Shown here piece by piece: positions 43,495 through 51,367 of a stretch of DNA of 64,000 nt. Each line of letters begins with the position of its first letter. Position 1 is the stretch's first letter. This DNA comes from JBDWFY01 sp965275915 (GTDB lineage: Bacteria; Pseudomonadota; Alphaproteobacteria; Rhizobiales; Stappiaceae). Below the pieces are notes generated by a model, which was not told the DNA's origin, did not search any database, and worked only from the letters and a program-made list of their open reading frames with translations. Location: contig CBDHYI010000002.1 in NCBI GenBank assembly GCA_965275915.1, forward strand, positions 1-64,000, given 5' to 3'. Position numbers and translations under genes: made by a program.

Positions 43495-44745
43495 TCACTC
43501 CACGATTTCCGCTGTCTCAACCACCGCATGGAACAGGACGTTGGCTCCCGCTTCGGCCCATTCGGGAAAGATCTTTTCGTCTTCATTGTGCGAAAGGCCG
43601 TCCACGCACGGGCACATCACCATCGATGTCGGCGCGACGCGATTGATCCAGCAGGCATCGTGTCCCGCGCCTGAGACGATGTTGCGGTGTTTATAGCCAA
43701 GGCGTTCGGCGGCGTTTCTGACAGCTGTGACGCAGCCTTCGTCAAATGTCACCGGATCGAACGCTCCGACCTGTTCAATGGACATTTCCAGCCCGATCTC
43801 CTCGGCGATTGTTTTGCCCTCATAGCGCAGGGCCTGCTCCATGGCGGTGATCACATCTTTGTCCGGATGCCGGAAATCGACGGTGAACAAGACCTTGCCG
43901 GGGATGATATTACGGGAGTTTGGATAGACGTCCATGTGGCCAATGGCACCGACCGCGTGCGGGGCGTAGCGCCAGGCGATGTCGTTGACCAGGTCGGTGA
44001 TGCGTGCAGCGCCAAGCCCGGCATTGACGCGCTTGGGCATCGGTGTCGAACCGGTATGGCTTTCCTTGCCGACCAGGGTGACCTGCAGCCAGTTCAGACC
44101 CTGGCCATGGGTCACGACCCCGATATCGCAGCCCTCATCTTCAAGAATGGGGCCCTGCTCGATATGCAGCTCGAACATGGCGTGGAGTTTTCTTTGTCCA
44201 GCGGGTTCATCCCCCACATACCCGATGCGTGCCAGTTCGTCGCCGAATTTTTTTCCCTCCGAATCTTCCCGGGCGTAGGCCCAATCCTGCGCATGCACTC
44301 CGGCAAAGACACCCGATGCCAGCATGGCCGGCGCAAATCGCGTGCCTTCCTCATTGGTCCAGTTCACTACTTCGATGGACCGTTTCGTCTTGATTCCAAG
44401 GTCATTTATTGTCCGGATCATTTCAAGACCGGCAAGAACACCCAAAACGCCGTCATAACGGCCGCCGGTGGGCTGCGTATCCAGGTGGCTGCCGACCATC
44501 ACCGGATCAAGGCTCGGATCGGTGCCTTCAAACCGGGCGAACATATTGCCCATTGAGTCCACGGCCATGCTCATGCCCGCATCCTTGCACCACTGGGTAA
44601 AGAGCGCGCGGCCCTTTTTGTCATCGTCAGTGAGTGTCTGCCGATTGTTGCCGCCCCGGACGCCCGGTCCGATTTCGGCCATTTCCATCAGCGAATCCCA
44701 GAGGCGGGTGCCGTCGATTTTCAGGTTCTGTCCCGGTGCGGCCAT
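43495..44745 (-). CDS. Zn-dependent hydrolase, beta-ureidopropionase/N-carbamoylase (M20 family)
   Basis: This 416-aa protein has the M20 amidase metal motifs: MVGSHLDTQPTGGRYDGVLG (His, Asp), NWTNEEGTRFAPAMLASGVF (Glu-Glu), FELHIEQGPILE (His) and SGAGHDACWINRVAPTSMV near the end. These are typical of HyuC/AllC-type enzymes. In this operon it should hydrolyse N-carbamoyl-beta-alanine to beta-alanine, CO2 and ammonia. Allantoate or L-carbamoylase activity cannot be excluded by sequence, but the operon favours beta-ureidopropionase. Confidence 0.9.
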   Translation of the reverse strand: MAAPGQNLKIDGTRLWDSLMEMAEIGPGVRGGNNRQTLTDDDKKGRALFTQWCKDAGMSMAVDSMGNMFARFEGTDPSLDPVMVGSHLDTQPTGGRYDGVLGVLAGLEMIRTINDLGIKTKRSIEVVNWTNEEGTRFAPAMLASGVFAGVHAQDWAYAREDSEGKKFGDELARIGYVGDEPAGQRKLHAMFELHIEQGPILEDEGCDIGVVTHGQGLNWLQVTLVGKESHTGSTPMPKRVNAGLGAARITDLVNDIAWRYAPHAVGAIGHMDVYPNSRNIIPGKVLFTVDFRHPDKDVITAMEQALRYEGKTIAEEIGLEMSIEQVGAFDPVTFDEGCVTAVRNAAERLGYKHRNIVSGAGHDACWINRVAPTSMVMCPCVDGLSHNEDEKIFPEWAEAGANVLFHAVVETAEIVE

Positions 44746-44780
44746 TGGTTTTCCTTAATTCTCGTCGGTTTCTGTCCAGC

Positions 44781-46277
44781 CTAGTCAAGGCTTGGGAACG
44801 TATAGACCGCGCCCTCTTTGATGCCGGCCGGCCAGCGGCTGGTTATCGTCTTCAGACGCGTATAAAAGCGGATGCCTTCCGGTCCGTAAATGGAATGATC
44901 GCCAAAAAGTGAACGTTTCCAACCGCCAAAGGAGAAGTAAGCCACGGGAACCGGAATCGGCACATTGATCCCGACCATGCCCACTTCGATCTGATCGGCG
45001 AACGTTCTTGCCGCATCGCCGTCGCGGGTGAAGATCGCAGTGCCGTTTCCATATTCGTGTTCGTTGATCATCGTGAGCGCTTCATCGTAGCCGCCCGCGC
45101 GCACCACAGAAAGCACCGGCCCGAAAATCTCTTCCTTATAGATGCGCATGTCCGTTGTGACCCGGTCGAACAGGCTGCCGCCGACGAAATAGCCGTTTTC
45201 ATAACCCTGCAGGGAAAATCCGCGCCCGTCGACGACAAGGTCCGCGCCTTCTTTTTCGCCCTGATCGATATAAGAGAGAACCTTTTGCTGATGCTGTTTC
45301 GTAACCAGCGGTCCCATTTCAGCATCCGGGTCGGTCGCCGGTCCGATTTTCAGGCTCTGAACGCGCGGAACCAGCTTTTCGACCAGACGATCGGCCGTCT
45401 CCTCGCCGATCGGCATCGCTACGGAAATCGCCATACAGCGTTCGCCGGCCGATCCGTAGCCTGCTCCCATCAGCGCATCGGCGGCCTGGTCCATATCCGC
45501 GTCGGGCATGACGATCATGTGATTCTTGGCGCCGCCAAGCGCCTGAACGCGTTTCCCGTGTGCCGTCGCCGTTCTGTAGACATATTCGGCGATCGGGGTG
45601 GACCCCACAAAACTGACCGCTTTGACGTCCGGATGCGTCAGAAGCGTGTCGACCGCTTCCTTGTCGCCGTGAACGACATTGAGCACGCCGTCGGGAAAGC
45701 CGGCCTCCCTGAAGAGCTCATAGACGACCATCACGGCGGAGGGATCGCGTTCGGATGGTTTCAGAACAAAGGTATTTCCGCTGGCGATGGCCATTGGATA
45801 CATCCAAAGCGGCACCATTGCCGGGAAATTGAACGGGGTGATTCCGGCGACGACACCCAGAGGTTGCCGGTCGGAATAAGAATCGATCGAAGGGCCGACA
45901 TTGCGGGCGAATTCGCCTTTCAGAAGCTGCGGAATGCCGCAGGCAAATTCGACCACTTCAATACCGCGCGATACTTCGCCCAGCGCATCGTCATGGGTCT
46001 TGCCGTGCTCTTTTGAGATCGCCTCCGCGATCCGCTCGGCATTGTTGGACAAGAGTTCCTTGAAGCGAAAAAACAGGCGGGCCCGCTTCAGCGGCGGCAT
46101 ATCACGCCAGGCCGGAAAAGCGGTTTTGGCCGCAGTCACGGCATCGGATACCTCGGCGGCGCTGGAGAGGCCGAGTTCCGCGCTTTGCTCTCCTGTTGCC
46201 GGATTGAACACCGGAGCCGTCCGACCCGAATTGGAAGGGCTTGATGCACCGCCGATAACGTTGTGAATCCGGTCCAT
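44781..46277 (-). CDS. mmsA: CoA-acylating methylmalonate-semialdehyde dehydrogenase
   Basis: The start at 46277 has AAGGAG 7 nt upstream; a longer frame into the next gap lacks this. The 498-aa protein is an ALDH of the MmsA type: ITPFNFPAMVPLWMYP, VLKPSERDP, FVGSTPIAEYVY, QALGGAKNH in place of the usual ELGG base motif, and catalytic Cys281 in SAGERCMAISVA. The missing Glu is a hallmark of the CoA-acylating subgroup. It converts malonate semialdehyde or methylmalonate semialdehyde, from uracil or thymine, to acetyl-CoA or propionyl-CoA. This is the final step of the pathway. Confidence 0.95.
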   Translation of the reverse strand: MDRIHNVIGGASSPSNSGRTAPVFNPATGEQSAELGLSSAAEVSDAVTAAKTAFPAWRDMPPLKRARLFFRFKELLSNNAERIAEAISKEHGKTHDDALGEVSRGIEVVEFACGIPQLLKGEFARNVGPSIDSYSDRQPLGVVAGITPFNFPAMVPLWMYPMAIASGNTFVLKPSERDPSAVMVVYELFREAGFPDGVLNVVHGDKEAVDTLLTHPDVKAVSFVGSTPIAEYVYRTATAHGKRVQALGGAKNHMIVMPDADMDQAADALMGAGYGSAGERCMAISVAMPIGEETADRLVEKLVPRVQSLKIGPATDPDAEMGPLVTKQHQQKVLSYIDQGEKEGADLVVDGRGFSLQGYENGYFVGGSLFDRVTTDMRIYKEEIFGPVLSVVRAGGYDEALTMINEHEYGNGTAIFTRDGDAARTFADQIEVGMVGINVPIPVPVAYFSFGGWKRSLFGDHSIYGPEGIRFYTRLKTITSRWPAGIKEGAVYTFPSLD

Positions 46278-46287
46278 GGTCGTCTCC

Positions 46288-47640
46288 TTAATCGATGGCC
46301 TGCAGGACGGCGCGCAACTTGGAAAACAGCTCGTCAATCTGACCCCTGGTGATGATCAGCGGCGGGGAAAGCGCGATGATATCGCCTGTCGTGCGGATCA
46401 GAATGTTGTCGTCATAGGCTTTGAGGAAAGCCGAAAAGGCGCGTTTTGTCGGCTGACCGGCAATCGGCGTCAGTTCGATGGCACCGATCAGCCCCAGATT
46501 GCGCGTGTCAATCACATGCGGGCAGTCCTTGAGCGAATGAACCGCGTCTTCCCAATAGGAAGCAAGGTCAGCGGCGCGGCTCAGCAGGCCCTCTTCTTCA
46601 TAGACATCCAGCGTTGCCAGAGCGGCGGCGCAGGCAATCGGGTGGGCGGAATAGGTATAGCCGTGGAACAGTTCGATCATGTGCTCGGGGCCACGCATGA
46701 AGGTCTCATAGATCGATTTGCTGCAGAAAACCGCACCCATCGGAATGACGCCGCTGGTAATGCCTTTGGCCGTGGTGATCAGATCCGGCGTGACGCCGAA
46801 ATAGTCGGCTGCAAATGGGGCTCCAAGCCGCCCGAACCCGGTGATGACTTCATCGAAAATCAGCAGAATGCCGTGTTCGTTGCAGATGTCCCTCAATCGT
46901 TTCAGGTAGCCTTGGGGGGGCACGAGAACGCCGGTCGATCCCGCCACCGGTTCGACAATGACAGCCGCGATGGTTGATGCGTCATGCAGCTTGATGAGAT
47001 CGATCAGATCCTCGGCGCGCTCTGCGCCATGTTCTGGAATGCCGCGCGTAAAGGCGTTTTTTTCCAGATCATGCGTATCCCGGATATGATCGACGCCCGT
47101 CAAGAGCGTGCCGAACATTTTCCTGTTGGCAACGATACCGCCAACGGAAATGCCCCCGAAATTAACACCGTGATAGCCGCGGGTCCGCCCGATCAGTCGA
47201 GTGCGTGATCCTTCTCCGCGGGCTCTTTGATACGCGAGCGCTATTTTCAGCGCGGTTTCGACACTCTCAGAGCCGGAATTGGTGAAAAACAAATGGTCAA
47301 GCGGGCTGGGGGCCAGCGCTGCCAGTCGCGCAGCAAGTTCAAAAGCTTTTGGGTGTCCCATCTGGAATGCGGGCGCATAATCCAGTTCGGCAACTTGGTT
47401 CTGCACGGCCTTGACGATTTTCTCCCGGCCATGCCCGGCATTACAGCACCATAGGCCCGCGGTTCCATCCAGGACCTTACGCCCGTCGGCAGTCGTGTAA
47501 TGCATGTCCTTGGCGCCGACGAAGAGGCGCGGATTCTTCTTGAATTGCCTGTTTGCCGTAAACGGCATCCAGAATGCGTCCAGATTATTGGTCGCCAGAC
47601 CTTTATGTGTTCCCAGGCCGGCACCTGCTGAACTGACCAT
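46288..47640 (-). CDS. omega-amino acid:pyruvate (beta-alanine) aminotransferase, class III
   Basis: The start at 47640 has GGAGG 5 nt upstream. The 450-aa PLP enzyme has the cofactor Lys292 in TTAKGITSGVIPMGAVF, Asp263 in LIFDEVITGFGR, the phosphate site TNSGSESVETALK and GYHGVNFGG. The N-terminal DAFWMPFTANRQFK is typical of beta-alanine:pyruvate transaminases. It turns beta-alanine into malonate semialdehyde and beta-aminoisobutyrate into methylmalonate semialdehyde. It is the first gene of the eight-gene minus-strand operon ending at 37983 and is divergent from the two RutR-like genes. Confidence 0.93.
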   Translation of the reverse strand: MVSSAGAGLGTHKGLATNNLDAFWMPFTANRQFKKNPRLFVGAKDMHYTTADGRKVLDGTAGLWCCNAGHGREKIVKAVQNQVAELDYAPAFQMGHPKAFELAARLAALAPSPLDHLFFTNSGSESVETALKIALAYQRARGEGSRTRLIGRTRGYHGVNFGGISVGGIVANRKMFGTLLTGVDHIRDTHDLEKNAFTRGIPEHGAERAEDLIDLIKLHDASTIAAVIVEPVAGSTGVLVPPQGYLKRLRDICNEHGILLIFDEVITGFGRLGAPFAADYFGVTPDLITTAKGITSGVIPMGAVFCSKSIYETFMRGPEHMIELFHGYTYSAHPIACAAALATLDVYEEEGLLSRAADLASYWEDAVHSLKDCPHVIDTRNLGLIGAIELTPIAGQPTKRAFSAFLKAYDDNILIRTTGDIIALSPPLIITRGQIDELFSKLRAVLQAID

Positions 47641-47651
47641 AAAACCTCCCT

Positions 47652-47684
47652 CCACATCGTCAGCCTGTTGATCGTACGATGTGG
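47652..47684. promoter_or_regulatory. inverted repeat just upstream of the aminotransferase gene
   Basis: CCACATCGT (47652-47660) and ACGATGTGG (47676-47684) are perfect 9-bp arms. The 10-bp perfect palindrome ATCGTACGAT (47671-47680) overlaps the right arm. The element lies directly upstream of the ribosome site of the operon's first gene and could be an operator for an unknown factor or an RNA hairpin in the leader. Confidence 0.45.
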
Positions 47685-47961
47685 CGCTTTCCGGTCAGCA
47701 AGTCCGATTGTTTGTCACGTATTGTGAAGGCCCAATGCCATGACATTCAACAACCGCGTTCCTGCTCTCAAAGACGTATCTGCTGACCCTTTGCCCAGTT
47801 AAAACTGTTCCCGATTAGAGATATCTTCCACGGCCGAATACCCGGTTTTCTTCGGCTCGGCCAAAACTCTGGTTTGATGAAACACGGCGGTTATGCGGAT
47901 TTTTCCGTCATCTTTCTTGCGTTGCCGCCATGCTCTTGCTACCAAAAGATCAGGCGCCGAC

Positions 47962-47977
47962 CTGACCAAATGGTCAA
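47962..47977. promoter_or_regulatory. RutR-type operator, distal copy
   Basis: CTGACCAAATGGTCAA matches TTGACCA-NN-TGGTCAA at 13 of 14 defined positions. It is 32 bp upstream, same centre symmetry, of the perfect copy at 47994. That is three helical turns, so two bound dimers would lie on the same DNA face. Confidence 0.8.
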
Positions 47978-47993
47978 ATTACGATATGAAGCC

Positions 47994-48009
47994 TTGACCA
48001 ATTGGTCAA
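47994..48009. promoter_or_regulatory. RutR-type operator, perfect match
   Basis: TTGACCAATTGGTCAA equals the E. coli RutR consensus at all defined positions and extends to the 20-bp perfect palindrome CCTTGACCAATTGGTCAAGG (47992-48011). It ends 40 bp before the start of the first RutR-like gene, so autoregulation is expected, with possible control of the divergent operon. Confidence 0.88.
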
Positions 48010-48050
48010 GGATATTTTTTAACCCGCAAGACCAAAAACTGATCACGTCT

Positions 48051-48725
48051 ATGGCGCAAAGAAATGCAAACAGACACTCCGTCCGGGAGGAAAATGAGCG
48101 CCTCATTCTGGAGGCGGCGGAGAAGATTTTTGCCGAACGCGGGTTTCGGGGTGCGACAACGAACGAGATCGCTGAAGAAGCGGGTATTCCGAAGGCCAAT
48201 CTTCACTATTACTTTCCCACCAAAGAGGCGCTTTACCGGTGTGTCGTCGAACGCATTTTCAACATCTGGCTTGACGCGGCAAATTCATTCGATGACTGCG
48301 ACGATCCGGTTGAGGCATTGTCGAGCTATATCAGCAAGAAGATGGATATCTCCCGTGAGTATCCGATGGGCTCGAAAGTCTGGGCGAACGAGATTCTGCA
48401 CCGGGCGCCGGTCATTCAGGACTATCTGGAAACGACATTGCGGGACTGGACAGACAGTCGTGTTGCGATTATCCGGCGCTGGATTGCCGCCGGCAGGATC
48501 AGGCCGGTCGATCCGGACTATCTGCTTTACATGATCTGGTCGACAACCCAGCATTATGCGGATTTCAATCATCAGATTGATACACTGAATGGCGGATCGC
48601 CTTTGACTGACGAGCAGTTTGAAAGCGCCAAACAGACGGTTATCGACATTATTTTAAGGGGCATCGGTGCTTATGAGCCAACACAAATGGGCCACGAACG
48701 CACGGGGCTGGAAACCCAAAAATGA
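48051..48725 (+). CDS. TetR family regulator, RutR-like, first of a tandem pair
   Basis: The 224-aa protein starts at 48051; the open frame extends 59 codons upstream, but that part runs through both operators and reads like non-coding DNA. The helix-turn-helix is RGFRGATTNEIAEEAGIPKA with NLHYYFPTKEALYR. The C-terminal domain is of the YcdC/RutR type (IWSTTQHYADFNHQ near the end). RutR represses pyrimidine-use genes and is released by uracil or thymine. The gene overlaps the next one by 4 nt. It is the more diverged of the two and might bind another pathway intermediate. Confidence 0.88.
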   Translation: MAQRNANRHSVREENERLILEAAEKIFAERGFRGATTNEIAEEAGIPKANLHYYFPTKEALYRCVVERIFNIWLDAANSFDDCDDPVEALSSYISKKMDISREYPMGSKVWANEILHRAPVIQDYLETTLRDWTDSRVAIIRRWIAAGRIRPVDPDYLLYMIWSTTQHYADFNHQIDTLNGGSPLTDEQFESAKQTVIDIILRGIGAYEPTQMGHERTGLETQK

Positions 48726-49387
48726 CTGACAGCCCCATGCGAAACGGTAACGGCACGGAAAAGAAGCAGACACGAATTCAGGCCGAAAACCAGCAGAAAA
48801 TAAGCGAAGCGGCGCTTGAAACATTTGCCGAATTCGGTTTTCGCGGCGCGACGATTGACGTCATCGCAAGTCGGGCCGGGATGTCGAAACCCAACATGCT
48901 CTATTATTACAAGAGCAAGAGGGAAATTTATCTCGCCGTTCTCGAAAACACATTGACGAAGTGGCTGGCGCCGCTTTCGGAACTTAATCCGGACGGTGAT
49001 CCCAAACACGAGATCAATGCGTATATCCGCAGTAAGCTGGAAATGTCCCGGCAGCACCCCAAAGCCTCCCGGCTGTTCGCGCAGGAGATCTTAAATGGCG
49101 CGCCCAATCTCCTCCCTGTTCTTTCCGGAAGCCTGAAGGAACTGGTCGACCGAAAATGCGCGGTCATACAGGGCTGGATCGACAGCGGCAAGATGGTGCC
49201 CATTGAACCGGTCCATCTGATTTTCATGATCTGGGCCACCACGCAGCATTATGCCGATTTTCAGGTGCAGATCGAGGCGGTCACCGGGCGCCCGGGTGAG
49301 GGGACGGTGTTGGCGGAGGAAGCAGAGGACACGCTGTTAAAGGTGTTCCTGGACGGACTTTTCAGCACGGGGCCTGAGAGCGCATAA
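48722..49387 (+). CDS. rutR: TetR family regulator, RutR orthologue candidate
   Basis: This 221-aa protein closely follows E. coli RutR: FAEFGFRGATIDVIASRAGM, SKPNMLYYYKSKREIYLAVL, then TKWLAPLSEL, KLEMSRQHPKASRLFAQEIL, GAPNLLP, and IFMIWATTQHYADFQVQIEA. The effector-binding part is more RutR-like than in the preceding paralogue. It starts within the stop of that gene (ATGA), so both are made from one message controlled by the RutR-type operators at 47962-48009. It probably senses uracil/thymine. Confidence 0.92.
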   Translation: MTDSPMRNGNGTEKKQTRIQAENQQKISEAALETFAEFGFRGATIDVIASRAGMSKPNMLYYYKSKREIYLAVLENTLTKWLAPLSELNPDGDPKHEINAYIRSKLEMSRQHPKASRLFAQEILNGAPNLLPVLSGSLKELVDRKCAVIQGWIDSGKMVPIEPVHLIFMIWATTQHYADFQVQIEAVTGRPGEGTVLAEEAEDTLLKVFLDGLFSTGPESA

Positions 49388-49449
49388 TAACCGCGACAGG
49401 TTCAGCCGACGGGAGACGGGAAAAGGCTGATTTTCGGGGGAAACGAACC

Positions 49450-51270
49450 GTGCGATTTCGATTGATGCCGACGCTTCTTGGCAGCCTGGCGACACTGATC
49501 CTGCTGGCTGTCGGTGCATCGCTTGCGATCAATTTTTTCTCCGGCAGAAAACTGATTTCCAACCTTGGCGGCCGCATCATCGAACTGAACCTCAACGCCA
49601 TCGGCGTTGCGGTCGACAGCGAAGTTGAAGAGGCTTATCGCCATGTCGAGGTCGTTGCACGCAGCCTGACGGTCGGCGAGCAAAACCTGCTGGAGGTCCA
49701 CCGGCTCGCCAATTTTCTGAAAGGCACGCTTGCAGCCGAGAAGGGGCTTAATCGGGTTTATGTCCTGAACCGGCATCTGCAGGGATTCGGCGTTTCTTCG
49801 ACACTTGAGCGGGGGGATCCGAAAATCCTCGCATTCAGGGATGAGCACTGGCCCGCGATTGAAATGCTGGCGGGAAGAGCGTTGAACAGTCATGGCGAAA
49901 CGCTTTGGGATGGTCCCTATTTTGACCCTGTTCATGAAGACAGTGTGCTTCTGATCAGCCGGTCCTTTCGCACGCCTGACGGCATGCCCGGTGTTGTCAT
50001 CGGCGCATTTGATCTTGAAGTCTTTTCTGCGCTGATGCGGGATTTGAGCGGCGAGACGGACACGGTGTCATTTATTCTGGACACGAGCGGAGAATTTGTT
50101 GCCGCCCATCCCTTGCTGGCCGACAGCCCGGTCGGGCTTTCGGACGAGAATATCCTGCCGTCCGTTGATGAACTGGGCGATCCGATCCTGCTTGATCAGG
50201 GAGAACGCCGGACCATTCCCGGCATGGAGCATCTTGAGGAAAAAGATATCTCGCTGCATGGCCTTCATCATCAGGGCGAGTTGTATTTCTTCGCAACGAA
50301 AGTCTGGCCGGTTCGCACGGCCAATACCAATGTTCTGATCGGCACCTACCGCCGCGCCTCCGAAAATGCCGAACCGTTTCAAGTCCTTGTGCGGAGCATC
50401 GGGCTGGGACTGATTGTTCTGTTCGCAGCGCTGATCGCGGTTTTTTTGTTGAGCAGGGCCATTACCCGGCCGATCAAGGCCGCGTCGGAAAATGCCGGTA
50501 TTATCAGCCGGATCCAGTTTGATCGTGTTTCAGCCCTGCCAGGCAGCGTCATCCGGGAAATGGATGACCTTGCGCGGTCGCTGAACGGCATGATGGACGG
50601 CCTGAAAGCCTTTTCTCGCTACGTTCCGAAAAAACTTGTTTCGCGCCTTGTCAGCGAAAACCTGCCGGAAGACTTTTCCGAGGATCGTGAGCTTACGGTT
50701 ATGTTTACCGATATTGTCGGGTTTACCGGCCTGTGCGAGGGCATGGACGCCCGCAGCACAGCCCGGTTTATCAACGAACATCTGACGCTGCTGTGGGAGT
50801 GCATCACCGCCGAGGGCGGAACGGTCGACAAATATATCGGCGATGCGGTTATGGCTTTCTGGGGTGCGCCGGAAACCATGGACGACCATGCGGATGCCGC
50901 AGCACGCGCGGCGCTGCGGATCATCGAACGGATCACAACAGACAATGTCCGCAGAGAAGAAGAGGGCCTGCCGATCGTGCGGCTGCGAATTGGCATCCAT
51001 TCCGGTCCGTTGGTCGTGGGCAATATCGGCGCACCGGAGCGTATGAACTACACCGTTATCGGAGACACGGTGAATGTTGCCTCGCGGCTCGAAAACAGTG
51101 CCCGGGCCATCGACCGTGGAGATATGGTCACGGTCCAGGTCAGTGCGGACACAATTCGGCGTCTTACCGGGGATTACAAACTGGAAAAAATCGGCAACAT
51201 CGATGTGAAAGGCCGTACTGTGCCGATTGAGGCCTATCGGTTCTGTGGTCCGTCCGATGGACCTGCGTGA
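49450..51270 (+). CDS. membrane adenylate/guanylate cyclase with periplasmic sensor and HAMP region
   Basis: A GTG start follows GGGGGA by 10 nt. The 606-aa protein has a first membrane segment at about 8-30, a Cache-like periplasmic domain (about 35-310), a second segment at about 315-338 (SIGLGLIVLFAALIAVFLLS), a HAMP linker starting RAITRPIKAASENAG and a class III cyclase domain from about 415. Catalytic motifs are VMFTDIVGFTGL, GGTVDKYIGDAVMAFWGAPE and YTVIGDTVNVASRLE, all intact. It differs in sensor type from the CHASE2 cyclase at 28750. It is not in an operon with the rut genes but follows them by 62 nt. Confidence 0.92.
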   Translation: MRFRLMPTLLGSLATLILLAVGASLAINFFSGRKLISNLGGRIIELNLNAIGVAVDSEVEEAYRHVEVVARSLTVGEQNLLEVHRLANFLKGTLAAEKGLNRVYVLNRHLQGFGVSSTLERGDPKILAFRDEHWPAIEMLAGRALNSHGETLWDGPYFDPVHEDSVLLISRSFRTPDGMPGVVIGAFDLEVFSALMRDLSGETDTVSFILDTSGEFVAAHPLLADSPVGLSDENILPSVDELGDPILLDQGERRTIPGMEHLEEKDISLHGLHHQGELYFFATKVWPVRTANTNVLIGTYRRASENAEPFQVLVRSIGLGLIVLFAALIAVFLLSRAITRPIKAASENAGIISRIQFDRVSALPGSVIREMDDLARSLNGMMDGLKAFSRYVPKKLVSRLVSENLPEDFSEDRELTVMFTDIVGFTGLCEGMDARSTARFINEHLTLLWECITAEGGTVDKYIGDAVMAFWGAPETMDDHADAAARAALRIIERITTDNVRREEEGLPIVRLRIGIHSGPLVVGNIGAPERMNYTVIGDTVNVASRLENSARAIDRGDMVTVQVSADTIRRLTGDYKLEKIGNIDVKGRTVPIEAYRFCGPSDGPA

Positions 51271-51341
51271 GATGCAATTGGGAGCCGTCCTGCAGGCGAT
51301 CCTGTGTACCCTATTAATAAGGGCACGAAGTAATTGATCGA

Positions 51342-51366
51342 TTAACTTGTTTTTTCAACGAGTTAA
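51342..51366. terminator. possible terminator between the cyclase and CRTAC1-like genes
   Basis: TTAACTTG and CGAGTTAA form an 8-bp stem with one G-T pair and a loop rich in T. It lies in the gap between convergent genes. The stem is AT-rich and weak. A smaller CCCT...AGGG stem lies at 51309-51323. Confidence 0.35.
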
Positions 51367-51367
51367 A

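Larger units (their letters stand above)
47641..48050. other. divergent promoter region of the pyrimidine operon and the RutR-like genes
   Basis: The 410-bp gap between divergent genes holds a 9-bp inverted repeat near the aminotransferase gene and two RutR-type operators near the regulator genes. The middle (about 47700-47950) shows no further clear element; an open frame there is an upstream extension of the TetR gene and is not convincing. Confidence 0.55.

Noticed and set aside
47700..47950. Further RutR boxes near the aminotransferase gene
   Set aside because: No sequence there matches more than half of the TTGACCA-NN-TGGTCAA positions; only the two sites near 47962-48009 qualify.
47874..48050. 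Upstream 59-codon extension of the first RutR-like gene
   Set aside because: It would translate through both RutR operators and lacks TetR similarity; start at 48051 gives normal length.
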